From contig KB906740.1 of the NCBI GenBank assembly GCA_000381585.1, forward strand, positions 1-64,000: DNA of 64,000 nt, read 5' to 3'. The notes under the pieces were generated by a model. The model had not been told where the DNA came from. It searched no databases and saw nothing but the letters and a program-made list of their open reading frames with translations. The DNA is from Acidobacteriaceae bacterium KBS 83 (GTDB lineage: Bacteria > Acidobacteriota > Terriglobia > Terriglobales > Acidobacteriaceae). Positions 34,762-46,214 of the stretch are shown here, piece by piece (position 1 is the first letter of the stretch; each line of letters starts with the position of its first letter). The position numbers were made by a program, and so were the translations under genes.

Positions 34762-35781
34762 TCAGAAGTGCTGCCATCCTCCCGCCTTCAGCTCGGCGCG
34801 CCGTCCATTTTCTTTCAGAACCATCCGCGGCGCGCCTGATTTCTTTCGCAACATCTGCCCGATCCGCCGCACGGGCATACCTGCAATCTTCCGCGGCATG
34901 CGCGTACGCGGATCGGTTGTAAACAGCAGTTCGTAATCATCACCACCATGCAGCGCGTCGTTGAGCGTCGTGTCGCGGAGCGTCGCGTCGAGCGTAGCGT
35001 TGCGGCCAAGCGGCAGCAGCGCAGCATCGATCTCAGCCCGCAGCCCGGACTCCTCACATAGGTGCAGCAGATCGACCGACAAGCCATCGCTGATGTCGAT
35101 TGCCGCCGTCGCCAGCCGCCGCCGCACCAGCGCGCGTCCCACCGCAATTCTCGGCTGGGGAAAAAAATGCGGATGCTCCGCGGTCGCCGCAGTGACATTG
35201 CGAAAGCGTTGCGGCGATTTCGTCACTGACCGCAGCTCGGCCGCTGCTCCGCCAAGGGTCCCGGTCACATAGAGTGCATCGCCAGCCCGCGCATCAGAGC
35301 GCAGCAGCGCACGTCCGCGCTCCACCGCGCCCACCACCACGATGTCCGCCGCCGCCCTGGCATGCGCACCGCCCGGTGCCTCCGCGAGATCGCCACCCGC
35401 GAGCGGCACGCTCCACTGTTGCGCGAGCGCCAGCAGTCCTTCATAGAAGCGGTCAACCCAACTCTGCGCGGTCGATCGACCTTGAGCCAGTTCCCGCGGC
35501 ACCGCCAGCGATACAAACGCCGCCACCGGCCGCGCACCCATCGCCGCGATATCACTCAGACCGCGCGCCAGGCACTTGTGTCCCACTGCTTCCGGCGAAT
35601 GCCAGCCACGCCTGAAATGCACATCCTCGATCGAGAAGTCGGTACTCACGACAAGTTCTTCACCGTTGCGCACAGCCAGCACGGCCGCGTCATCGCCAAT
35701 CCCGACGCGCAGCCCGCCTTTGGCTCGGCGTGCCGCACGCGCGCGTACTTCCTTCAGGATGTCGCGCTCCCGCTCGCCCAT
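34762..35781 (-). CDS. thiL: Thiamine-monophosphate kinase
   Basis: A 339-residue ThiL of the PurM/SelD-like ATP-binding superfamily. It phosphorylates thiamine monophosphate to thiamine diphosphate. Motifs in order: GIGDDAAVL (metal/ATP), STDFSIEDVHFRR, GLSDIAAMGARP, GGDLAEAPGG, AIDISDGLSVDL and GGDDYELLFT. Length is normal. No other thi genes are nearby and it converges on the ankyrin/membrane pair. No strong ribosome site is visible, but the family N-terminus (GERERDILKE) fits. Confidence 0.94.
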   Translation of the reverse strand: MGERERDILKEVRARAARRAKGGLRVGIGDDAAVLAVRNGEELVVSTDFSIEDVHFRRGWHSPEAVGHKCLARGLSDIAAMGARPVAAFVSLAVPRELAQGRSTAQSWVDRFYEGLLALAQQWSVPLAGGDLAEAPGGAHARAAADIVVVGAVERGRALLRSDARAGDALYVTGTLGGAAAELRSVTKSPQRFRNVTAATAEHPHFFPQPRIAVGRALVRRRLATAAIDISDGLSVDLLHLCEESGLRAEIDAALLPLGRNATLDATLRDTTLNDALHGGDDYELLFTTDPRTRMPRKIAGMPVRRIGQMLRKKSGAPRMVLKENGRRAELKAGGWQHF

Positions 35782-35927
35782 CGCCCCAGCTTACTCCGCG
35801 GATGCGCGGCCCCTGGGCGCGCGCGACGGCACATCGCTATCGACTACGATCGAGGCAGCTGGAATACGCCATGCATTCCGCAGCTCAACCGCACGGCCGC
35901 GCCTCCGACTTATCCGTACAAGCAGCA

Positions 35928-35975
35928 AGAGGCAGGCAACGGCATTGCTGCCATCACCTGCCTCTCGCGTTTTTG
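35928..35975. terminator. Hairpin terminator downstream of katG
   Basis: A 9-bp stem, AGAGGCAGG (35928-35936) / CCTGCCTCT (35957-35965), with a GGCA/TGCC pair inside the loop region, 25 bp after the katG stop. A T5 run follows it on the + strand, although katG is on the minus strand; there the tail is weak. Confidence 0.55.
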
Positions 35976-35989
35976 AGTTGCCGACTATT

Positions 35990-38212
<2,223 letters not shown>

Positions 38213-38474
38213 TTGGCCCTAGCAAACTTCGCCCTACGGGAGTCGCCAGCGTTGCTTCATCTATAGTGCAGCCGTCGTTGTAGATAACTGATTTAGTAAT
38301 ACTTCTGTCACAACAGGTAACCATCGCCGATTGTTCGCTAATACAACTTCAGTCAGGTTGCTGTCGTCTTTCCCAGTTTGGTAGGGTTGAATGAGTTCCC
38401 GTAAATCGCATTTGCCAGCGACCTAAGAGTCGCGGCCCGGAACGAATTTCCCACTGATCGGCGGAAGGAGGCTT

Positions 38475-39434
38475 GTGCGCAAGCGCTACTACATCATTTT
38501 TGTTGCCCGCGAAGACGATGGCCGCCTCCGCAAGGTTCCGGTTCCGCTGCACTACGCCTACGTCTTCGTCGCAGCCGCCGTTGTAGGCCTGTTTACCATA
38601 ACCGGCATGGCCGGCTCCTACGGACGGATGCTGCTCAAGACGGCGCACTACAACCAGGTCCGCTCCGAGAAGGAAACCCTCCGCCACGACTACCTGCACA
38701 TGCAGCAGGTCGCCAGGGAAAAGGACGTGCAGGTAGCCTCGTTAGGCTCTCTGGCCAGCGAAGTGTCGGCCCTCTACGGCCTGCGTCAGGGCCACACCAG
38801 TAAAGCCGTTACCGCCGATCCGGTGATTGCCCCCGTCATGGACTCGACCGACGAGTCGAATGACTATCTCCACACTCTGAATAAGCTCACCGCGTTGCGC
38901 AGCTCAGCTCTCTCCGGCCACATGCGCCGCGCCCTTGAGCCGCTGTTCGGTTTCGGCGACAGCGCCGACTGGGGTACTACAGCAGATCTGCCCAATCTCT
39001 GGCCCATCGAGGGCCCCATCACCAGCTCCTTCGGCGAACGTCAGGACCCCTTCAACGGTGAAGGCGCCTTCCATAGGGGCATCGATATCTCCGGCACCAT
39101 GGGCCAACCGGTGCGCGCACCCGCCGATGGCACCGTACTGATGGCCGGGCCGGCCAGCGGCTACGGTCAGGAGGTCATGCTCGACCACGGCCACGGTATC
39201 CACACCCTCTACGGCCACCTCTCCGGATTCGCCGTCACCGCCGGCCAGGATGTGCACCGCGGCGAGATCATCGGCTATGTCGGCAGCGAAGGCCGCTCCA
39301 CCGGGCCGCACCTGCACTACGAGGTACGTCTCCATGACACGCCGGTGAACCCGCACAAATACATGCGCGAGACCGTGCAGGAGTTTGCCTCCAGCAAGCC
39401 AGCCAGCAACACAGCTACTACAGGCATGATGTAG
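38475..39434 (+). CDS. M23-family (LytM-type) murein peptidase
   Basis: A 319-residue protein anchored by one N-terminal membrane helix (about 27-45, VFVAAAVVGLFTITGMAG). A coiled-coil-like region (50-100) follows, then a linker and a C-terminal LytM/M23 domain (about 185-295). Zinc ligands are visible in HRGIDISG and GPHLHYEVR, with the catalytic His in TLYGHLSGF. It would cut or regulate cutting of peptidoglycan peptides in the periplasm. The start is a GTG with AAGGAGG 6 nt upstream. A strong terminator follows. Confidence 0.9.
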   Translation: MRKRYYIIFVAREDDGRLRKVPVPLHYAYVFVAAAVVGLFTITGMAGSYGRMLLKTAHYNQVRSEKETLRHDYLHMQQVAREKDVQVASLGSLASEVSALYGLRQGHTSKAVTADPVIAPVMDSTDESNDYLHTLNKLTALRSSALSGHMRRALEPLFGFGDSADWGTTADLPNLWPIEGPITSSFGERQDPFNGEGAFHRGIDISGTMGQPVRAPADGTVLMAGPASGYGQEVMLDHGHGIHTLYGHLSGFAVTAGQDVHRGEIIGYVGSEGRSTGPHLHYEVRLHDTPVNPHKYMRETVQEFASSKPASNTATTGMM

Positions 39435-39455
39435 GGCGTTCCGCGATCCGTTGGA

Positions 39456-39489
39456 ATGCGGCCTGCCAAGTGGCAGGCCGCATCATTTT
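39456..39489 (+). terminator. Rho-independent terminator
   Basis: A 12-bp perfect stem, ATGCGGCCTGCC / GGCAGGCCGCAT, with an AAGT loop, followed by CATTTT, about 20 bp after the M23 peptidase stop. Confidence 0.82.
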
Positions 39490-39652
39490 GGGACGGACGC
39501 GTCGGATGTCGTCGTGATCGGTTGGATCGCCGAACTGCTTTTCGACTTTGTGCGCGCAAGCTTCGCAGTCCCACTGATTGGGTTGTTACTGCTTTCGCTC
39601 TCAACAACCAAACCAAGGAACCGGCGGGCTCGAGGCACAAGCCCTTGGTCCA

Positions 39653-40039
39653 CTATTGCTGTGGGGTGGAAGCCGGCGGACTGGACATCGCCGAGGAGGG
39701 AACCACAGCGACCCGCACAACCTTGCATTCCAGTTTCTTCTTATCGGGCGTGCTGATCTTCACCTTCTTGCCATCAAGCTCATAGTGGACGCTGCTGCCC
39801 ACAACGAAATCGACCGCATCCACTGACTTGTCCGGGTCGGTGCGGCAGACATACTCTTTGCCGCGGTCGTCAAAGGTGAGATCGAACACCTGGTGCTTGC
39901 CCTTCTTTGCGTGTTTTTCTCCCACTCCAGCCGGCTGCAAGTCCTTCAGGGTGGTGTCGCCGGCGAGCTTCGTGCCCGCGAACGCCGGTACCGCCATCGC
40001 CGCCGTGAGCAAAACAACAATCGAGGTGAGCTTTCGCAT
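39653..40039 (-). CDS. Small exported protein, function unknown
   Basis: A 128-residue protein with a signal peptide (1-21, ending VPAFA-G). The mature part has two cysteines (EYVCRTD and LECKVV) that could form a disulfide, a beta-rich core (HQVFDLTFDDRG, SSVHYELDGKKVKIST) and a Ser/Pro-rich tail. GGAG lies 8 nt upstream. It is likely periplasmic. No family was recognised. Confidence 0.72.
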   Translation of the reverse strand: MRKLTSIVVLLTAAMAVPAFAGTKLAGDTTLKDLQPAGVGEKHAKKGKHQVFDLTFDDRGKEYVCRTDPDKSVDAVDFVVGSSVHYELDGKKVKISTPDKKKLECKVVRVAVVPSSAMSSPPASTPQQ

Positions 40040-40460
40040 GGGTCGTCTCCGTGCCTGATTCTAGAACGGCGATTGCCCTTGTGCGACAGGAAAGCGGTTC
40101 CCACCTGCCTCCACGTCATGCATCTGGGCACCTAACGGCCGGCATGCGACCATTGCTGGCAGATCCTCTAGGTCCCGCAAATACAACGATCCGCATTACT
40201 GGACCAGCGTCATCACCTTCATAGCGAATTGGGGCCGCAATCCTGCATGACGCAAGATCTTCGTTCCTGAGCGGTGAACCTGATGCTGCAAGCAGCGGGT
40301 CCTTCGCTTTGCCCAGGATCACATTGATATCGATTCGACGCTCAATGCTGTGCCGCGTTGGCGCGGGACTTGTAAGGCCGGGTGATCTGTCAACGCGGAA
40401 ATCGGGTGATCCAAACAAGTGCCGAAGCTCCGAGTTCTTCAATCCATGCGTTCAGACTTC
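40040..40460. other. Gene-free stretch of about 420 bp
   Basis: No convincing gene. A minus-strand frame of 108 codons exists (40116-40442) but has no domain, signal or ribosome site. Its middle (about 40250-40330) reads GTGATCCTGGGCAAAGCGAA on the minus strand, which recalls the degenerate intergenic repeats seen in some Acidobacteriota; I cannot confirm this. Confidence 0.35.
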
Positions 40461-42215
40461 TCAGTCTGCTGTTAGTACGAGAATGGTTGTGTCGTCAAAC
40501 TGCTCCACACCCGCTGACCACTCAGCGACGCGGTGGGTAAGGGATGCGCTGATGGCTTCCGCCGTCGCTCCCCTTGGTAAGGACTTGCAATGTTCCACCA
40601 GTCTCTTTTCGCCGAATTCTTCTCCCGCAGTATTCACGGCATCAACGAGTCCATCGCTGTACGCAATGAGGGCGCTCCCTCTAGAAAGCTTGAAATGAAG
40701 CTCGTCGTAGGCTGCATCGGGAAATAATCCTATCGGTAAGTCGCCACCCGGAAGTGCTGTCGCTTCGCCCGTGGGCGAGATCAATATGGGCTGGCAATGT
40801 CCAGCGTTGACATAGCGCAGCAGCCCGCTGCGGGAGTCATATTCTGCATAGAACAGGGTGGCATATCTGTTGTCGCCAAAACGCCCGCAAAGATCCCGAT
40901 TGAGCATTGCAACAAAGGCGGAAGGAGCAGGCCGAGCGGTATGTTGATCCAGAGTGAGCATCCTGCCGTGGGCGACTGCCTGGAGATGTGCCATCATCAA
41001 CGCCGCCGACATTCCTTTGCCGCTGACGTCAGCACAGAGCAAGCCAACCTTGTCCTTGCCGAAGGAAAAGAAATCATAGAGATCGCCGCTTACAACACGG
41101 GCTGGTCTGGTCATCCCCCACAGCGTGGCTGCTGGTAAGACGGGAGCAGAGCGGGGATACAGGTATTGCTGCGCTTCGTGAGCCAGCGCTACATCCCGCT
41201 CGAGAACGATACGTTGTTTTTCCTGCTCGCGAAGACTTTCAAGATCAGAGGTCATCGCATTGAACGAGGTTACGAGCAATCCCAGCTGGTCCTCTTCACA
41301 AACCGGAATTCTGACCGAGAAGTCACCCATGCCGATCCGATGCGCCGCCTGACTCAGAGTGTCGATTACGGTGACGATGCGTCTGCTGAGGCGGAGAGCA
41401 AGATACATGCCGCAGGCGTATGCCAGCCCCAGGGTGAGCGCAATGCTGATCATCGGGAAGACCCAGGATGCCCTACGCAATCCCATACGGCTGAGGTCCT
41501 CTATCGTCCGTCCAAGGCTGGGACGGATTTGGCAGATCACCCAGTTCTGGGAAAATCCGGTTGTGCTATTCCGCGCGATAATCACGACGGGGACCGGGCG
41601 CGAGGATCCCGGAAGGAAATTTGCCTCGATCTCTCCAGCCATCCCCTCATCATGCCGGTAGTCATTCAGCAGGACCGGTGTGCTACTGACGATCTCCAAA
41701 CCTGAAGCACTCGATAGTTGACTTAGAAACGATTCGCCAAGAGGGATGGTGACATCCAGCATTAGGAAACAGCCGTCACGTTCCACAGCACGGACGAAGC
41801 GGATTTCCAGTTCACCCCGGTCTTCGACGATACCAGCAAAGGACCGCGCACTCAGCCAGGGCAACCCAGGGGCCATGGGGGACCCTGCAGGCAGAATCGA
41901 AATCGTACTTCGACTTCCCGGCCACTCGGCATTCAAATGTTCTGTGAATGCGGTAGACAGGGTTGAAGTCGATTCATTCTGGCAGCTGTGGGCTCTATTG
42001 AGAACAGGATCCGCAAGCCCCTTCCGGCTCTCAAGGATTACCTTTATTCGTTCCTCAATCAGGTAGGCGCTCTCACGTCTTATTACTACGTTCAGCACCG
42101 CGACCGAGAAACACGTGACCATGATCACGGACACAATGCTGAAGAATGTGAAGATGATGAGGATCTTCCATCGGATAGCGGCCCAGGACCCTTTTAACTT
42201 CAGAAGAATTGACAC
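40461..42215 (-). CDS. Membrane HAMP/SpoIIE-type (PP2C) serine phosphatase
   Basis: A 584-residue protein. The first membrane helix (about 18-43) and a second (about 250-272) bracket a periplasmic sensor domain of about 200 residues. A HAMP linker (LSRRIVTVIDTLSQAAHRIG) follows, then a coiled segment and a SpoIIE/RsbU phosphatase domain (about 345-584) with VSGDLYDFF, ADVSGKGMSAALMMA, VNAGHCQPIL and FDDTTILVL metal-binding motifs. It would dephosphorylate a STAS anti-sigma antagonist or similar partner in response to an outside signal. The start is GTG at 42215. No STAS or RsbW-type gene is adjacent. Confidence 0.88.
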   Translation of the reverse strand: MSILLKLKGSWAAIRWKILIIFTFFSIVSVIMVTCFSVAVLNVVIRRESAYLIEERIKVILESRKGLADPVLNRAHSCQNESTSTLSTAFTEHLNAEWPGSRSTISILPAGSPMAPGLPWLSARSFAGIVEDRGELEIRFVRAVERDGCFLMLDVTIPLGESFLSQLSSASGLEIVSSTPVLLNDYRHDEGMAGEIEANFLPGSSRPVPVVIIARNSTTGFSQNWVICQIRPSLGRTIEDLSRMGLRRASWVFPMISIALTLGLAYACGMYLALRLSRRIVTVIDTLSQAAHRIGMGDFSVRIPVCEEDQLGLLVTSFNAMTSDLESLREQEKQRIVLERDVALAHEAQQYLYPRSAPVLPAATLWGMTRPARVVSGDLYDFFSFGKDKVGLLCADVSGKGMSAALMMAHLQAVAHGRMLTLDQHTARPAPSAFVAMLNRDLCGRFGDNRYATLFYAEYDSRSGLLRYVNAGHCQPILISPTGEATALPGGDLPIGLFPDAAYDELHFKLSRGSALIAYSDGLVDAVNTAGEEFGEKRLVEHCKSLPRGATAEAISASLTHRVAEWSAGVEQFDDTTILVLTAD

Positions 42216-42244
42216 CTCTCATCCGACGCTCAAAGTGTAGGAAA

Positions 42245-42270
42245 GTTACAATTCTGTGAAGGTTACAATT
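42245..42270 (-). promoter_or_regulatory. Direct repeat upstream of the SpoIIE-type phosphatase
   Basis: Two exact 9-mers, AATTGTAAC on the minus strand, 17 bp apart (42245-42253 and 42262-42270) and about 30-55 bp upstream of the GTG start. They may be a tandem operator or part of the promoter. Confidence 0.4.
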
Positions 42271-42429
42271 GCGGATCCATGGGAATATCCGACCGAATAA
42301 CTACATTGTGATCAATGCGTTCAGAAATGCCCTGCAGCCGTGCGACGACCTGTAAACAATCGCAGTTACAAGTGCCGGTCAACCCATAACAAATCTAACT
42401 ACACGGCTTATCGTGGCAGCAAGCATGGT

Positions 42430-43845
42430 TCAGTACGAGTGAGCCTGGGCACGGATGTCCTCGAGGCTTTGGTGACGCAGGACTTCGCCGTTGCGAAAGA
42501 CGACTTCGAGCAGGTCGCCGGCCATCTCGCAGTTACCGGGGCAGTGTACGGTGTCGAGTCCGCGCGGCGTGCGGATGAGCGCGAGCTTGCCGCGTTTCGA
42601 CTCTTTGTCCGGATCGGTGATGGGGTCCTTGAAGACGTCGCGCAATTCGCCGTTGACGGTCGCCGACGAGCACTTGAAGGCGAACTTCTGCGTGTCGCGG
42701 TTGACCTTCTGCAGCAGTGCGCCGCCCATGCCGAAGATGAGATTCGCGGCAGACCAGCCATCGGCGAGGACGTTGTCAAGGATGCGTTCGACGGATTCGA
42801 GGCCGATGCCGTCGCCCCACAGGAGCCGAATCTTGGGATGCAGTAATCTGTAACCAGCATGGTTCCGTGTGCTGCCGAAGCGGTCGGCAAGCATAGGCAA
42901 CAGGTGCAGCAGGACCTGCACCGGGTCTCCTGAATCAGGCCGCAGGACGAGCAGGCCATCGCGCGCGAGTACCTGCTGGTGCAGGATGCCGCCGAACATC
43001 TCCTCTGCCGCACGATAGACGTCGAAGCTGTCGATCACGATGGAGAGGATGCCTTCAGGGTATTCACTCAGCACATTGCGGTAGGCTTCAAGCTCGTGAT
43101 CGCGTCCCCAGGCGGTCATGGTGCTGTGCTCGGTGGCGACCACGGAGGCAGAAGGCATCCATCCGGCGGGTGCATTGGGCCGGGCGTAGTGCCCGCGGAG
43201 CACCATATTGGCGATGAGCGTGTCAGAGGTGCGGAAGTGAACGAGATGCGCTGCGCCGCCGAGGCCGGCGGTCTCTTCGGAGCTGGCGCCGCGATATCCG
43301 AAGTCGTGAAGCATCATGTTGGCCGAACCGGGCTCTTCGCCACTGCGCTTCATCGCACCCTCGATGACGTGGAGAAGGGCTCCGGAGAGCGTGGCGACGG
43401 TGGTCGGATACCAGACCTTGAGCAGCAGCGTTTCGAGGAAATTTGTGAGCCAGTAGCAGGCCGGGTCGGTGTTGCGGATGGTCATCAGCACGTTGTGCGT
43501 CGGCACCGGAGTACCTTCGGCGACGGCGCGTATCTCGACCGGCAGGCGGCCATTGTGCTGCTCGACGATGTGCATCCAGCCGGCGCGATTGAAGATGCCG
43601 GAGCGGCCGAAGTGCGCGGCGGCGAGCCGGTCGGCGGTCTCGACATCTTGCGAGGTGACGACGCTGCCCGCGAGATAGCTGCGTAGATAGGGTTGCAGGC
43701 CGAAGAAGACGGTGTGGGGAAAGCGGCCGCCACGCGATTCCAGATAGCTGTAGACCTCGGTGGTGCCTGGCGGGTACTGGCGCCAATGCGTGAGCTTGTA
43801 GCTGTCGCTGCGCAGCGGAAATGGCATGGGTGGGATGGTGGACAT
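42430..43845 (-). CDS. nadV: Nicotinamide phosphoribosyltransferase (NAMPT/NadV type)
   Basis: A 471-residue enzyme with clear similarity to animal NAMPT and bacterial NadV: SDSYKLTHWRQYPPGTTEVY, YLESRGG, HDFGYRGASSEETAGLGGAA, LVLRPDSGDP and LLWGDGIGLESV (phosphoribosyl-binding). It makes NMN from nicotinamide and PRPP, a one-step NAD salvage that bypasses nicotinamidase. Its length matches NAMPT, not the shorter nicotinate enzyme PncB. No NMN adenylyltransferase or NrtR regulator is nearby. It diverges from the luciferase-like gene. Confidence 0.9.
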   Translation of the reverse strand: MSTIPPMPFPLRSDSYKLTHWRQYPPGTTEVYSYLESRGGRFPHTVFFGLQPYLRSYLAGSVVTSQDVETADRLAAAHFGRSGIFNRAGWMHIVEQHNGRLPVEIRAVAEGTPVPTHNVLMTIRNTDPACYWLTNFLETLLLKVWYPTTVATLSGALLHVIEGAMKRSGEEPGSANMMLHDFGYRGASSEETAGLGGAAHLVHFRTSDTLIANMVLRGHYARPNAPAGWMPSASVVATEHSTMTAWGRDHELEAYRNVLSEYPEGILSIVIDSFDVYRAAEEMFGGILHQQVLARDGLLVLRPDSGDPVQVLLHLLPMLADRFGSTRNHAGYRLLHPKIRLLWGDGIGLESVERILDNVLADGWSAANLIFGMGGALLQKVNRDTQKFAFKCSSATVNGELRDVFKDPITDPDKESKRGKLALIRTPRGLDTVHCPGNCEMAGDLLEVVFRNGEVLRHQSLEDIRAQAHSY

Positions 43846-43928
43846 GCGGTTCTCGTCGCACCAGTGTAGTGCGAGGGCCGAGTCGAGCGGCTGCTGACGA
43901 TCATCTAATAGAGGGGAGTGAACAAAAC

Positions 43929-45002
43929 ATGACTGAAGCTGTTGTTATGGCCGGTGGCAAGCGCGTATGGCTTTCCGTGCTGGATCAGTCGCCCGTGCCG
44001 GAAGGATCGACGCCGGCTGACGCCTTGAAGAATTCGATTGAGCTGGCGAAGCATGTGGAGCGGCTGGGGTATCACCGCTACTGGATGTCTGAGCATCATG
44101 CGATGGAGTTGCTGGCGTGCACTGCGCCGGAGGTGCTGCTGGCGCGCATCGGGGCGGAGACGTCGCGCATCCGCATTGGGTCTGGCGGCATTATGCTGCC
44201 GCATTACAGCGCATACAAGGTGGCGGAGGTATTTCGGACACTTCATGCGCTCTATCCGGGTCGCGTGGACCTGGGGATCGGGCGGGCGCCTGGTGGCGGA
44301 CCGCTGGAAGCGCATGCGCTGCGTCGCGAACGGAGGCAACGGCCAGCGGACGACTTCACGGATCAGTTAGCGGAGCTGCTGATGTTTCTCAACCACGATT
44401 TTCCCGCCGAGCATCCGTTTTCGCAGTTGACGGTATCGCCGGAGATGCCGGGAGGGCCGGAGGTGTGGCTGCTGGGCTCGAGTATGTGGAGCGCGGAAGC
44501 GGCGGCGCAGTTCGGGTTGCCGTATTCGTTCGCGCACTTCTTCAGCCCGGTGCATACGCGGACGGCGATCGAGCACTACACGGAGTCGTTTCGCGCGAGC
44601 GGACATGCTTCACATCCGCGCAAGAGTGTAGCCATTGGCGTGCTGTGTGCAGAGACAGAAGAGGAAGCGGAGCTGCTGATGGCGAGCCCGCGGCTGTTGA
44701 TGCGGCGCATTCGAAGCGGCGACCGGCGTCCGGTGCCGCGACCGGAAGATGCTGTACGCGAATTGCAAAGACAGGGACCGGTGCCGATGGAGGAGGGCGA
44801 ATGGCCGCGCTACTTCTACGGGACGCCGGAGCGCGTGCATGCGCAGCTTGCGGCATTTGCCGGCGCGCTCGACCTGGATGAGGTGATCGCGGTGACGATC
44901 GTGCACGATCATGCGGCGCGGCTGCGCTCGTATGAGTTGCTGGCGCGTGCGGCGGATACATTGCCTACCAGCGAAGTTCCGCGTCTTGCAACAGCCCGTT
45001 GA
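43929..45002 (+). CDS. Luciferase-like (LLM class) flavin-dependent oxidoreductase
   Basis: A 357-residue TIM-barrel monooxygenase of the bacterial luciferase superfamily, with WLSVLDQSPVPEG, LGYHRYWMSEHHAM, RIRIGSGGIMLPHYS and VDLGIGRAPGG, typical of the MsnO8-type LLM subgroup. It would use reduced flavin (FMNH2 or F420) on an unknown substrate. The ATG at 43929 is preferred; GAGGGGAG lies 12 nt upstream, and the open frame further back overlaps the divergent NAMPT gene. Monocistronic, followed by the PI-PLC-like gene 42 bp later. Confidence 0.87.
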   Translation: MTEAVVMAGGKRVWLSVLDQSPVPEGSTPADALKNSIELAKHVERLGYHRYWMSEHHAMELLACTAPEVLLARIGAETSRIRIGSGGIMLPHYSAYKVAEVFRTLHALYPGRVDLGIGRAPGGGPLEAHALRRERRQRPADDFTDQLAELLMFLNHDFPAEHPFSQLTVSPEMPGGPEVWLLGSSMWSAEAAAQFGLPYSFAHFFSPVHTRTAIEHYTESFRASGHASHPRKSVAIGVLCAETEEEAELLMASPRLLMRRIRSGDRRPVPRPEDAVRELQRQGPVPMEEGEWPRYFYGTPERVHAQLAAFAGALDLDEVIAVTIVHDHAARLRSYELLARAADTLPTSEVPRLATAR

Positions 45003-45044
45003 TCTTTCGGAGGTAGACTTCGGAAAAAGGGAAACGGGCTACGA

Positions 45045-46169
45045 ATGAAGACAATTTACGTTGCTGTCGCGCTGCTGCTGATGATTGCAGGCGCGCAGGC
45101 TTGCTATGCGGCATCCGATGCGGACGCTCAGGTACGGATCAACCAGATTCAAGTGATCGGCTCACACAACAGCTACCACGCCGGGCTACCGCCGGGGATG
45201 CGTGCCCTTCTCGAGAAGACGAAGCCGGAGAGTCTGCGCGGGCTGGACTACGCGCATCCGCCGCTGGAGAAGCAGTTCGACGGCGGTGTGCGGCAGATCG
45301 AGCTTGACATCTTTGCAGACAGCAAGGGCGGGCGCTATGCGCACCCGGCGGGGCCGGCAGCAGAGGCGGCGGCCGGTGTGACGGCAGATGACCCGAATGC
45401 AAATGCCGATGTGATGTCGAAGCCGGGGTTCAAGGTGATGCATGTGCAAGACCTGGACCAGCAGAGCAACTGTCAGCCTCTCACTGCGTGCCTGACGATT
45501 GTGCGCGACTGGTCGAAGGCGCACCCACAACATCTGCCGATCTACGTGCTGGTGGAGACGAAGCAGGGCAAGCCGCTCAACATTCCCCATGCGACGACAC
45601 CTGAACCGTTTACCGCCGAGACCTTCGATGAACTCGATCGCGAGATTCGGTCGGTCTTTTCCGCGAACGAGATGATTACTCCAGATGACATGCGCGGGAC
45701 GCACGCCACGTTAAATCAGGCGGCGCTCGCGGGTGCCTGGCCGACGCTAGCCGAGGCGCGGGGGAAGGTGATCTTTCTCATGGACCAGCGCTCGGCAGGG
45801 CCTCTCTATCTGGAGGGGCATCCGAATCTGCACGCACGCGTGCTCTTCACCAATGCGGCGCCCGGTGCGCCGGATGGGGCATTCACCGAAGAAAATGACG
45901 GGACGGAGGCGGAGATTGCCGCGCTGGTGCGGCAGGGCTACCTTGTGCGGACGCGTACCGACGCGGATACAAAAGAAGGCCGCTCGGGATCGACACTACG
46001 GCGCGAACATGCCATGGCGAGCGGCGCCCAGATTTTGAGCACGGATTATCCAAAGGCGGAGCCGGCGAAGTGGACGGGCTACTCGGTCAGCTTTGCGGGT
46101 GGAGCGATGGCGCGTTGCAATCCGGTGGCCCGCAATGCAACGTGCGTGGATACCGATCTTCAGCCTTGA
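45045..46169 (+). CDS. Secreted calcium-dependent PI-PLC-like phosphodiesterase
   Basis: A 374-residue protein with a signal peptide (1-22, ending ACYA-A). The TIM-barrel phosphodiesterase domain shows QVIGSHNSYHAGL (first catalytic His), VRQIELDIFAD (metal-binding acidic residues), KVMHVQDLD (second His), IYVLVETKQG and KVIFLMDQRS. This matches the PI-PLC-1-like family of bacteria. It probably cleaves a phosphodiester of an exogenous lipid or polyol in the periplasm or medium; the true substrate is unknown. It lies 42 bp after the luciferase-like gene on the same strand and converges on the LPDAP pair. Confidence 0.82.
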   Translation: MKTIYVAVALLLMIAGAQACYAASDADAQVRINQIQVIGSHNSYHAGLPPGMRALLEKTKPESLRGLDYAHPPLEKQFDGGVRQIELDIFADSKGGRYAHPAGPAAEAAAGVTADDPNANADVMSKPGFKVMHVQDLDQQSNCQPLTACLTIVRDWSKAHPQHLPIYVLVETKQGKPLNIPHATTPEPFTAETFDELDREIRSVFSANEMITPDDMRGTHATLNQAALAGAWPTLAEARGKVIFLMDQRSAGPLYLEGHPNLHARVLFTNAAPGAPDGAFTEENDGTEAEIAALVRQGYLVRTRTDADTKEGRSGSTLRREHAMASGAQILSTDYPKAEPAKWTGYSVSFAGGAMARCNPVARNATCVDTDLQP

Positions 46170-46214
46170 CTAGAAATGGCTTCAGCCTTCCGACGGATGA
46201 ATGCCGAGCAGGCT

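Noticed and set aside
40116-40442. 108-codon minus-strand frame
   Set aside because: No start context or family. Part of it may be a degenerate intergenic repeat, but I could not find a second copy in the window.
43223-43861. 212-codon minus-strand frame inside the NAMPT gene
   Set aside because: Arg/His-rich out-of-frame shadow of a well-conserved enzyme.
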